64,000 nt of DNA from Falsiroseomonas sp050563525 (lineage in GTDB: Bacteria; Pseudomonadota; Alphaproteobacteria; Acetobacterales; Acetobacteraceae). Below the pieces are notes generated by a model. It was not told the DNA's origin. It worked only from the letters and a program-made list of their open reading frames with translations, and did not search any database. Made by a program: the position numbers and the translations under genes. This document shows positions 25,206 through 32,725 of this stretch, one piece after another. The stretch covers positions 62,001 to 126,000 of the forward strand of contig NZ_JBNXUN010000003.1 in assembly GCF_050563525.1 (NCBI RefSeq), given 5' to 3'. Positions within the stretch are counted from its first letter, which is position 1. Every line of letters begins with the position of its first letter.

Positions 25206-26177
25206 ATGACACTCGGCCACCCGCCCGCGCCGCCCGGACGGCGCGCCCTGCTGCTGGCGATGGCCGCGGGTCTCGTCGCGCGTGATGCCGCGGCGCAATC
25301 AGGCTCGGGCAATCCGATGCAGCAACTCAGCGCCATGTCGGCGCGGGCAAATGCCGGCACGGTCGGCCTGATCGCCGGCGGCGTGGACGGCACCTATATC
25401 CGCATCGCAGCCGACCTCGCCGCCGTCCTGGACAACGACAATGTCCGCGTCATCGCGATGATCGGCCGCGGCTCCGTGCAGAACCTGGCGGACATCATGG
25501 TGCTGCGCGGCGTCGACCTCGGTATCGTGCAGTCGGACGTGCTGGCCTATGCGCGGCGCGAGCGGCTGTTCCCCTCCGTCGAGCGCCTGGTCCAGTATGT
25601 CTGCAAGCTGTACGACGAGGAGGTGCATGTCCTTGCCCGTCCGGGCATCGAGCGGGTGCAGGACCTGGCCGGCCAGCCGGTGAATGTCGACCTGCGCGGC
25701 AGCGGCACCGCCATGACGGCCTCCCTCGTGTTCAGCGCGCTTGGGCTGCAAGTGCAGGAACGCAATGAGCCGCAGGACGTGGCGCTGGAACAACTGCGGC
25801 GCGGGGAAATCGCGGCGCTGGTCTATGTCGCGGGGAAGCCGGCCCGGCTGTTCACCGGCATCCGGCCGGAGGAGGGGCTGCGCCTGCTCCCCCTGCCCAC
25901 AGAGCCTGCGTTGCTGGAGACCTACCTGCCGGCGCAGTTCACCCGGGCCGACTACCCGTCGGTCGTGCCGGAATCCGGCACGGAGACGGTGGCGGTGGGC
26001 GCCGTGCTGGCCTGCTACGCCTGGCAACCGGGCAGCGAGCGGCACCGCAAGGTCGCCCGCTTCGTCGAGGCGTTGCAGGCCAATTTCGACAGCTTCCTGC
26101 GGCCGCCCCGCCACCCGAAATGGCGCGAGGTGAACCTGGCCGCCACGGTGCCGGGCTGGACCCGCTTCAACGCCTGA
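25206..26177 (+). CDS. TAXI family TRAP-type transporter solute receptor
   Basis: A 323-residue exported protein. The signal peptide is RRALLLAMAAGLVARDAAAQ (cleavage after AAAQ likely). Core TAXI features follow: TVGLIAGGVDGTYIRIAADLA, VLRGVDLGIVQSDVLAY and a domain-crossing VNVDLRGSGTAMTASLVFSALGL. The family binds carboxylates such as glutamate or 2-oxo acids in the periplasm for TRAP permeases. No TRAP permease gene is nearby, so this is an orphan receptor. AGGAG at 25194-25198 favours ATG 25206 over 25200. It lies 13 bases after the repeat-rich membrane protein gene, probably in the same operon. Confidence 0.88.
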   Translation: MTLGHPPAPPGRRALLLAMAAGLVARDAAAQSGSGNPMQQLSAMSARANAGTVGLIAGGVDGTYIRIAADLAAVLDNDNVRVIAMIGRGSVQNLADIMVLRGVDLGIVQSDVLAYARRERLFPSVERLVQYVCKLYDEEVHVLARPGIERVQDLAGQPVNVDLRGSGTAMTASLVFSALGLQVQERNEPQDVALEQLRRGEIAALVYVAGKPARLFTGIRPEEGLRLLPLPTEPALLETYLPAQFTRADYPSVVPESGTETVAVGAVLACYAWQPGSERHRKVARFVEALQANFDSFLRPPRHPKWREVNLAATVPGWTRFNA

Positions 26178-26246
26178 GGCCGCCGGTAGCCCTCTCGTGG
26201 CGACCGTGGAAACATGCGTACCCAGGCCACCGGGACGCAGCAGAAC

Positions 26247-27026
26247 ATGACCAGCAGAACCGCCCTCGTCACCGGTGCCGGCCGCGGCATCGGGCTTGCC
26301 ACCGCCCGGCGCTTTCGCGCCGATGGCTGGCGCGTTGCGCTGCTGGATATCGATGCGGCGCTGCTGGACCAGGCGATGGCCGCGCTCGCCGCGCCGGAGG
26401 CAACGCTGGCGCTGCCGTGTGACGTCGCCGATGCACCCGCCATCTTTACCGCGGTACGCCAGGCAGCGGCGCATTTCGGCCGCCTGGATGCGCTGGTGAA
26501 CAATGCCGGCACCGCCGTGTTCAAGCCGATCCTGGAGACGACGCCGGAGGAATGGGCGCGGGTGCTGGCGGTGAACCTGACGGGCCCGTTCCTCGCGACC
26601 CAGGCGGCGGCGCCGTTAATGGCGGAACATGGGGGCGGCGCGGTGGTGAACGTCACCTCCATCTCCGGCCTGCGTGCCTCCACGCTGCGCGTCGCCTACG
26701 GCACCAGCAAGGCCGGCCTCGCACATCTGACGAAGCAGCAGGCGGTGGAACTGGGCGCGCTCGGCATCCGTGTGAATGCGGTGGCGCCGGGGCCGGTGGA
26801 CACAGCCATGGCGAAGGCGGTGCACACGCCGGAAATACGCGCGGACTACCACGACCACATCCCGCTCGGCCGCTACGGGCTGGAGGAGGAGTTGGCCGAG
26901 GCGATCTTCTTCCTGTGCAGCGACCGCGCCAGCTACCTGACCGGGCAGGTGATCGCAGTCGATGGCGGCTTCGACGCCACCGGGATCGGGCTGCCGACGC
27001 TGCGGGCGCAGCGCCGCAACCTGTGA
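26247..27026 (+). CDS. SDR family oxidoreductase
   Basis: A 259-residue classical short-chain dehydrogenase. TGAGRGIG is the cofactor motif, ALVNNAGTA the NNAG motif, Ser in TSISGLRAS the catalytic serine and YGTSK the Tyr-x3-Lys pair. AVDGGFDATGIG closes the protein like other FabG-type SDRs. An Asp after the second strand (LLDIDAALL) suggests preference for NAD+. It likely oxidises or reduces a small alcohol or ketone; the substrate is unknown. An alternative ATG at 26214 adds 11 residues, and neither start has a strong ribosome binding site. Convergent with the HpxZ-like gene, 4 bases apart. Confidence 0.9.
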   Translation: MTSRTALVTGAGRGIGLATARRFRADGWRVALLDIDAALLDQAMAALAAPEATLALPCDVADAPAIFTAVRQAAAHFGRLDALVNNAGTAVFKPILETTPEEWARVLAVNLTGPFLATQAAAPLMAEHGGGAVVNVTSISGLRASTLRVAYGTSKAGLAHLTKQQAVELGALGIRVNAVAPGPVDTAMAKAVHTPEIRADYHDHIPLGRYGLEEELAEAIFFLCSDRASYLTGQVIAVDGGFDATGIGLPTLRAQRRNL

Positions 27027-27030
27027 GGGT

Positions 27031-27426
27031 TCAGTAGGCCGGGGTTGCCTCGGTGACCGAGACATGTGCCGCCACGACCTTCCAGCCGAGGTCCGGGAAG
27101 CGCACCCAGGTCTGGCTCTGCCGCCCGGGCATGTCGCGGCCGCGCATGTCGAATTCCAGGTTCACGGTGGCGATGTCGCGGCCCAGCGTGGTGATCACCA
27201 GCCGCCGCCGCGCCAGCTTTATGCCGGGGCCCGGCGGGCGGCGCACGCGATGGGCGTGGATCTCGTCGAAGCCGTAGCCGTTCTCATGGATCGCGTAGCG
27301 GATGGTCTCCGGCGCGTTCCAGAAGGTGGCGTCGAGCACTTCCACGTCCTTGTCGATCAGCGCCTGCTCGTAGCGCTCGAACAGCACGCGGACTTCCTCG
27401 ACCACCTCAGGAATGTTGACCTGCAT
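27031..27426 (-). CDS. HpxZ/AtzH-like protein (DUF3225, NTF2-like fold)
   Basis: A 131-residue protein with an NTF2/SnoaL-like architecture. It starts with VEEVRVLFERYEQALIDKDVEVLDATFWN and has the family segment ETIRYAIHENGYGFDEIHAHR, then LGRDIATVNLEF and QSQTWVRFPDLGWKVVAAHVS. This is the HpxZ/AtzH-like (DUF3225) family, seen beside amidases in oxalurate, barbiturate or triazine-ring degradation. The gene shares its ATG with the last base of the amidase stop, so the two are translationally coupled. It probably assists or accompanies the amidase. No catalytic role is established for it. Confidence 0.86.
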   Translation of the reverse strand: MQVNIPEVVEEVRVLFERYEQALIDKDVEVLDATFWNAPETIRYAIHENGYGFDEIHAHRVRRPPGPGIKLARRRLVITTLGRDIATVNLEFDMRGRDMPGRQSQTWVRFPDLGWKVVAAHVSVTEATPAY

Positions 27427-28598
27427 CAGCCTTGCTCCATTGCCAGCGCCATCCGCAGCAGCAGCGCATCCTCACCCCGCGCACCCACCAGGGACAGGCC
27501 GACCGGCCGCCCCTCCACCGTCGCACCCGGCAGGCTGACCTGGGGGTGTCCCGCCAGCCCTCCGAGCGCGCACAGGCAAAGGATCTGGTCGCGCACCGGC
27601 CCCAGGGCCGATAGCGGCAGGCCCATCTTGGGGGCCGGGAACGGCGTGGTCGGCAGCGCCAGCACGGTGCCGGGTGGCAGCAGGTGGCGCAACCGGCCGC
27701 GGGCGTCCTGGCGCATCAGCGCGGCCCAACCCCGCTCCGCCTCCGGCGCCGCAGCGCCCAGCACAAGGCCACGGGCGACCGAGAAGGCGAAGCGTGGATT
27801 GTCTCGTTCGATCCAGTCACGGAACGTCTCCCAGGCCTCGATCGGTTGCAGCGTGCGCTGCGCGCGGCCCCAGGCGACCAGGCCGGGCGGGGCCAGCAGA
27901 TCCTCCCGCCACTCCGGCACCAGGCGCTTCAGCCGGTCCAGCATCGGCTGCAGCGCGGCGGCGGTCTCAGACTCGGCGAAGCCGAAGGCATCGGTCGCGA
28001 TCACCAGGCGCGTCGCCGGCGCCGCGGCAGGCGCCTCGCCCAGCAGCACTTCGGAAACCCGCGCAAAGGTCGCGGCGTCGCGGGCGAACCAGCCGGTGGT
28101 GTCAGAACTCGGCGCCTGCGGCAGCATGCCGTCCAACGTCATGCGGCCATGCGTCGGCCGGATGCCGTAGAGCCCGCAGAAGCTGGCCGGCACCCGCACG
28201 GACCCGCCAGTGTCGGTGCCCAGCGCCGTCTCACACAATCCCTGCGCCACGGCACTGGCGGAGCCAGAGGAGGACCCGCCCGGCACGTGCCCGGGTGCCG
28301 CCGGGTTCAGCGGCGTGCCGTCGAAGGCGTTCTCGCCGAGGATACCGAGCGAGACCTCGTCGGTCACCGTCTTGCCGATCAGCGTCGCGCCGGCATCCAG
28401 CAGCGTCTGCACCGCCCAGGCGTGGCGCTGCGGCACCGGATTCTGCCGTGCCCAGTCCGGGTTGCCCGCGCCGGTCGGATGCCCGGCGATGTCGAACAAG
28501 TCCTTGGCGGCGAAGCGGATATCCGCCAGCGTTCCGCCCGCGCGGCCTTCGATGCGGATGTCGGTTCCCTGGACGAAGGGCGAGACGGAGGCGGACAT
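27426..28598 (-). CDS. Amidase signature family hydrolase
   Basis: A 390-residue amidase-signature enzyme, short for the family (typically 450-500). The Ser-cisSer-Lys triad is visible: Lys32 in AAKDLFD, Ser109/110 in VPGGSSSGSA and Ser133 in GTDTGGSVRVPA. The family hydrolyses amide bonds of small molecules such as carboxamides, ureido acids or Glu-tRNA intermediates. Coupling to an HpxZ/AtzH-like gene points to breakdown of a nitrogen-rich compound such as oxamate or biuret-like amides. AGGAG precedes the ATG at good spacing. It diverges from the REC-HisKA gene over 183 bases that must hold both promoters. Confidence 0.9.
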   Translation of the reverse strand: MSASVSPFVQGTDIRIEGRAGGTLADIRFAAKDLFDIAGHPTGAGNPDWARQNPVPQRHAWAVQTLLDAGATLIGKTVTDEVSLGILGENAFDGTPLNPAAPGHVPGGSSSGSASAVAQGLCETALGTDTGGSVRVPASFCGLYGIRPTHGRMTLDGMLPQAPSSDTTGWFARDAATFARVSEVLLGEAPAAAPATRLVIATDAFGFAESETAAALQPMLDRLKRLVPEWREDLLAPPGLVAWGRAQRTLQPIEAWETFRDWIERDNPRFAFSVARGLVLGAAAPEAERGWAALMRQDARGRLRHLLPPGTVLALPTTPFPAPKMGLPLSALGPVRDQILCLCALGGLAGHPQVSLPGATVEGRPVGLSLVGARGEDALLLRMALAMEQG

Positions 28599-28781
28599 GG
28601 GTTCTCCTGCGGCGTGCGATGGCAGTTAAGCGGCACGGCGCCGGCACCGCCAGCCGGACAAAGCTGGACAAATCCGGAAACCATCCACCCCTCCTTCGCG
28701 CTAGGTTGCCGGCGCTGTAGCAAAGGTAGAGGATCGGTGCAGTTTTGTGACACGCTGGCGGCGCAGGAGGAGGTTTTGTCC

Positions 28782-29954
28782 ATGGCTCTACCGTCGGCCG
28801 AGGGCGCCGAGCCGGCCAGGGCGGCGACGTCGCTGGCGCTGCTGATCGTCGACGACGAGGTACATGTCGCGGGCGAGCTTGCTGATGCCGCCATGGATGA
28901 AGGTTATGCCGTGCATGTCGCCAATTCCGCCGCGGCGGCGCTGGAGGCGGTGGCGCGGCACCCGGAGATCGGCGTGATGATCTCTGACATCCGCATGCCG
29001 GGCTGCGACGGTCTGCAACTGACGCGCCAGGTGCTCGCCATGCGGCGGGAGGCGGAGGCGATCGAGGTCATCCTGATCACCGGCCATGCGACGCTGGACG
29101 ATGCCATCACCGCGGTCCGCACCGGGGCCTTCGACTTCGTCCGCAAGCCGTTCCGCCTGCGGGAGATCCTGGAAGCCACCTCCCGCGCCCTGGCGCGCTC
29201 CATCGGCCGGCGCCGGGTGGCGGAGGTCGAGGCGCGGCTGGACCACCAGGGTCACAGGGCGCCGACGCGGCCGGAGGCGGATCGCACGCCATTGCGCTCC
29301 GTCACCATGTTGCAGGGGCTGATGCACGAGCTGCGCACGCCGCTGGTGCCCATCCTCGGCTTCGCCGAACTGCTGGAGATGCCGCAGCCGGCCGCCGAGA
29401 CGCGGGATTTCGCGTTGCAGATCGGCAGCGGTGCGCGGCTGCTGCTCACGACCGTCGAGAACCTGATCACCCTGACCCAGTTGGAGCGCGGCGAGATCCA
29501 TCTTGCACTGCGGCGCTTCGACGCGAGCAGGCTGCTGCGCGGGATGGCCGAGGATCATGCGAAGGAGGCCGAGGCCGCCGGAGTTACCGTGACCCTGTTG
29601 AATCAGGCGTCGTCGAACCAGTCGCTTGCCGACCCACAGGGCGATCCCGTGCTGCTGCGGCGGGCGCTGGAAATCCTGCTGCGGGTCGCGATGCAGCGCG
29701 CGGCGCGCGGCGGCACCGTGGCGCTTTCGGTACAGCACGACGCGGCGGGCCGCGTCGGCTTCTGCATCGGTGCGGCGGATGCGGCCATGCTGCATGATGC
29801 GCAGGCCGTCGATGCCTCCGAGGCCGCACTGCAGGTGGCACCGCTCGGCATCCATTTCGCCGAGGCGGTCGCCCGGTTGCACGGCGGCACGCTGGCGCTT
29901 TCGCGCGCTGCGGAAACAGCCTTCAGCGCCACCATCATCCTGCCCGCCGAGTAG
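28782..29954 (+). CDS. REC-HisKA signalling protein with a degenerate ATPase-like C-terminus
   Basis: A 390-residue protein. Residues 16-130 form a receiver domain with acidic DDE at LLIVDDEVH, phospho-acceptor Asp in MISDIRMPGCDG, and the conserved Thr/Lys (LITGHAT, VRKPF). A HisKA-like segment has the phosphorylatable His in LMHELRTPLVPILGFAELLE. The C-terminal 150 residues should be the HATPase but lack the N-box asparagine pattern and DxGxG; only AEAVARLHGGTLALS at the end resembles the G2/helix region. It may therefore be a phosphotransfer or scaffold protein rather than a kinase. GGAGGAGG lies 8 bases before the ATG. Confidence 0.82.
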   Translation: MALPSAEGAEPARAATSLALLIVDDEVHVAGELADAAMDEGYAVHVANSAAAALEAVARHPEIGVMISDIRMPGCDGLQLTRQVLAMRREAEAIEVILITGHATLDDAITAVRTGAFDFVRKPFRLREILEATSRALARSIGRRRVAEVEARLDHQGHRAPTRPEADRTPLRSVTMLQGLMHELRTPLVPILGFAELLEMPQPAAETRDFALQIGSGARLLLTTVENLITLTQLERGEIHLALRRFDASRLLRGMAEDHAKEAEAAGVTVTLLNQASSNQSLADPQGDPVLLRRALEILLRVAMQRAARGGTVALSVQHDAAGRVGFCIGAADAAMLHDAQAVDASEAALQVAPLGIHFAEAVARLHGGTLALSRAAETAFSATIILPAE

Positions 29955-30133
29955 TAAGTCGCGGGTGGGCTCAGGCCGGGCACGCGAAGGCCACGCCTTC
30001 CCGTGCTGCGTATCACGCCGGATCCCATTGATCGGAACCTGCGCGCGCCGAAGCCGGGCGAGCGGCCGAATGGCCGCCGCGCCAGGTGGCGCGCAGCCAA
30101 GACGGCGGATGCCGATGAGCGAGACTTGTAAGG

Positions 30134-30155
30134 CGGTGATCGGTCACGATCACCG
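30134..30155. terminator. Bidirectional hairpin between convergent signalling genes
   Basis: A perfect 8-bp stem (CGGTGATC / GATCACCG) with a 6-base loop lies in the 210-base gap between the convergent REC-HisKA gene and the GAF/PAS kinase gene, 10 bases from the latter's stop. There is no T-tract. It is the best terminator-like structure in this gap. Confidence 0.42.
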
Positions 30156-30164
30156 GGGTGGCCA

Positions 30165-32648
30165 CTAGGCCGCCAGCGGCAGCAGGATGGAGAAGGTGGT
30201 GGCGCCGTCGCGCGTTTCGACGTCGATCGTGCCGCCCATCTCGGTGATGATGCTGCTGCTGATCGACAGGCCGAGCCCGGTGCCGGTGCCTTCGGGCTTC
30301 GTGGTGAAGAACGGGTCGAAGATATGCGGCAGGATCTTGGCCGCGATCCCGCCGGCCTGGTCCGCGACCGTGATCCGCATGCGACCGCAGCGCGCCACGG
30401 CCGCGATGCGGATGGTGCGCTGCGGCGGCGGGGCCGGCATGGCACGATAGGCGTCGCAGGCGTTGACGATCAGGTTGATCAGCACCTGTTCCAGCGGCAC
30501 CGCCTTGCCCAGCACCGGCGGCAGCGCCTCCGCGATGTCCGTCACCAGATGCACGCCCTGGCCGGCCAACTTGCCCTGCAGCAGCTGTGCGGCGCCGGCC
30601 ACCACGCCGGACAGCGCCACTGGTCGTCGTGGGCCGGAGCCGTTGCGGCCGAACACCCGCATATGGTCGATGACGGCGGAGGCGCGGGTCGCGAGGTCGA
30701 TGATGAGGTCCAGCTTCTGTCGTACCCGGGGGGGTGCGCCAGGTGCCGCGGAAAGCGCCCGCAGCGCATTCTCCGCCGCCAGGCTGATGCCGGCCAATGG
30801 TTGGTTCAGCTCATGCGCCATGCCCGTCGCCAGCTCGCCGAGTTGCGCCAGCTTGGCCGACTGGGCCAGTTGCAGCGCCATCGCCCGCGTGCCGGTAATG
30901 TCCGTCCAGCTCATGATGATCTCGCCGGCGCCCGTCCCCGTCGCACGCAGCTGGCCGAGGATCAGCCGGCGCGGTCCGTCCGGCTGCCCACAGCCGAATT
31001 CCACGGAACCCTCCCCCTCCACGCCGGCCAGGTCCAGCGCCTGGTGCAGCGCCGCCAGGTCGGCCTCCGAAACGCAGTCGGGCAGACGCCCCGCCAGCAG
31101 GTCGGCCGGAGCCAGCCCGATCAGCGCCTGGACGGAGGGCGAAGCATAGCTGGGCATCCAGGCGCCCGCCGCGTCGCGCCGGAAGCGGATGACGGCGCCG
31201 GGCATCGCGCGGATCAGCGTCTCCAGCTCCTGCGCCGCCTCCAGCCGCTGGCGCTCGGCGGCCTTGCGCGCGCTGATGTCGCGCTGGACGGAGACGTAGT
31301 GGGTACAATGGCCGGCTTCGTCCATTACCGGCGCGATATCCAGCTCCACCGTCATGGGCGTGCCGTCGCGCCGATAATTCAGCAGTTCCTGCCGCACCGG
31401 GCGCCGGGCCTCCAGCGCCGCGCGGATGCTGGCCAGCGCCGCCTGCGCCGTGCCGGTACCCTGGAAGATGCGCGGCGTCCGGCCAATCACCTCCGCCACC
31501 TCGTAGCCGGTCTCCCGCTCGCCGATCTGGTTCATGTACAGGATGCGGGGGCCGTCCGGTGCATCCAGCACTGCATCGGTGATCAGCACCACGTCGTTCG
31601 AGGCTTCGACAGCACGCCTGAACAGCGCCACCGAGGCCTCGTCGATGCGTCGCCGCAGCAGCGGCCGCAGCGCCAGCGTGGCGTCGGACAGCAGCGCCGC
31701 CTTGGCCGCGAGGTCCACCGGCCGCTCGGCGAAGCCGACGGAGAAGGCGCAGCGGTCCTCGCCCACCGAGAACGGCGTCGCCACCAACGTCGCCACCGCA
31801 TAGCGTGCCGCCAGAGCCACGGCCGGAAAGCGCGCGCCCTCCGCCTCCAGGTCCGGCACCACGGATTGGCGGCCGGTGACGAGGGCGCGGCAGACCGGCG
31901 AATTTTCGGGAGTTAGGGTCAGGCGGCGCAGCCTGGACAGGAATTCCGGATTCTGGAAGGCGCCGAAGCCGGTGCCGTCGATGAGGTCGGCCTGGCCGGT
32001 GGCGGCATTGAGCCGCCAGACGTGGCAGAAGGTCCCGCCGATCGACTGGCACAGCGCGCCGCCGGCCGCGCGCAGGGCACCGATGAAGTCCGGCGCCTCG
32101 GCTGCGAGCGTCAGCAGCCGCTCCATCAGCGCTGCCCGGCGTGCCATGGCGTCGATGCGCACGGCATTGTCGAGTTGTTCCAGTCGACCCTGCACCGACA
32201 ATGCCAAGTCTTCCAGCATCGCGAGGTCGGCCGCCGAGGGCACGGGGCGCGGCGTATGGTCCATCACGCACAGCGTGCCGAGCGGCGTGCCGCAGGGGTC
32301 GAGGATCGGTGTGCCGGCGTAGAAGCGCAGGCCGGGCGAGGCCGTTACCACAGGATGGTCGGCAAAGCGCGCGGCCTGGCGCAGGTCCGGAATGACCAGC
32401 GAGCGACCTTGGCGCCGGACCTGGTCGCACAGCTTCGCCACCGCCTCCGTCCAGTCGACCGCGCCGACCACGCCGGCCAGGTCCAGCCCATCCTGCCCAA
32501 CCAGGCGCACCGCCGCCGCTGAGGTACCGAACAGCCGGCAGGCATAGCGCAAGGCGCGCGAGACACCGGGATCCGCACCCGCGCCCGGCCCGGTGCCGCG
32601 GGTGAGTTCGGCGGGAAGTCTCGCGACCTCCATCTGGCCGGTGTCCAT
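30165..32648 (-). CDS. GAF-GAF-PAS-PAS histidine kinase (soluble, HELNQPL type)
   Basis: An 827-residue kinase without membrane helices. A first GAF domain spans about 20-170 (FYAGTPILDPCGTPLGTLCVMDH). A second lies at about 185-340. A PAS domain at about 350-470 has GYEVAEVIGRTPRIFQG and VSVQRDISARKAAE. A second PAS follows, then HisKA with His in ATGMAHELNQPLAGIS, and HATPase with NLIVNACDAY, DQAGGI and GTGLGLS. It probably senses a small ligand or redox state in the cytoplasm. ATG 32648 lies behind GTAAGG; the TTG at 32654 is less likely. It sits downstream of another HELNQPL kinase on the same strand. No dedicated response regulator adjoins it. Confidence 0.9.
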   Translation of the reverse strand: MDTGQMEVARLPAELTRGTGPGAGADPGVSRALRYACRLFGTSAAAVRLVGQDGLDLAGVVGAVDWTEAVAKLCDQVRRQGRSLVIPDLRQAARFADHPVVTASPGLRFYAGTPILDPCGTPLGTLCVMDHTPRPVPSAADLAMLEDLALSVQGRLEQLDNAVRIDAMARRAALMERLLTLAAEAPDFIGALRAAGGALCQSIGGTFCHVWRLNAATGQADLIDGTGFGAFQNPEFLSRLRRLTLTPENSPVCRALVTGRQSVVPDLEAEGARFPAVALAARYAVATLVATPFSVGEDRCAFSVGFAERPVDLAAKAALLSDATLALRPLLRRRIDEASVALFRRAVEASNDVVLITDAVLDAPDGPRILYMNQIGERETGYEVAEVIGRTPRIFQGTGTAQAALASIRAALEARRPVRQELLNYRRDGTPMTVELDIAPVMDEAGHCTHYVSVQRDISARKAAERQRLEAAQELETLIRAMPGAVIRFRRDAAGAWMPSYASPSVQALIGLAPADLLAGRLPDCVSEADLAALHQALDLAGVEGEGSVEFGCGQPDGPRRLILGQLRATGTGAGEIIMSWTDITGTRAMALQLAQSAKLAQLGELATGMAHELNQPLAGISLAAENALRALSAAPGAPPRVRQKLDLIIDLATRASAVIDHMRVFGRNGSGPRRPVALSGVVAGAAQLLQGKLAGQGVHLVTDIAEALPPVLGKAVPLEQVLINLIVNACDAYRAMPAPPPQRTIRIAAVARCGRMRITVADQAGGIAAKILPHIFDPFFTTKPEGTGTGLGLSISSSIITEMGGTIDVETRDGATTFSILLPLAA

Positions 32649-32721
32649 GTACAACCTTACCGGAGGTTAATCCTCCCCCGGGATACTGCACAAAAGTTGT
32701 AATCTTTAATAGTGTACAACC
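32648..32721. repeat. Duplicated TGTACAACC element flanking the space between two kinase genes
   Basis: The 9-base sequence TGTACAACC occurs at 32648-32656 and again at 32713-32721, 65 bases apart, in the A+T-richer gap between the two kinase genes. The first copy overlaps the start codon of the GAF/PAS kinase. TGTACA is palindromic. The pair could be a regulator-binding repeat or a coincidence. Confidence 0.35.
32662..32676 (-). promoter_or_regulatory. Hairpin that can pair a GGAGG element upstream of the GAF/PAS kinase start
   Basis: Read on the minus strand, GGAGG-ATTAA-CCTCC forms a perfect 5-bp stem 13 bases upstream of the ATG at 32648. The apparent ribosome binding site (GTAAGG) lies just after it. 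The hairpin may terminate transcription from the upstream kinase gene or mask a strong Shine-Dalgarno. The evidence is structural only. Confidence 0.3.
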
Positions 32722-32725
32722 CCGA

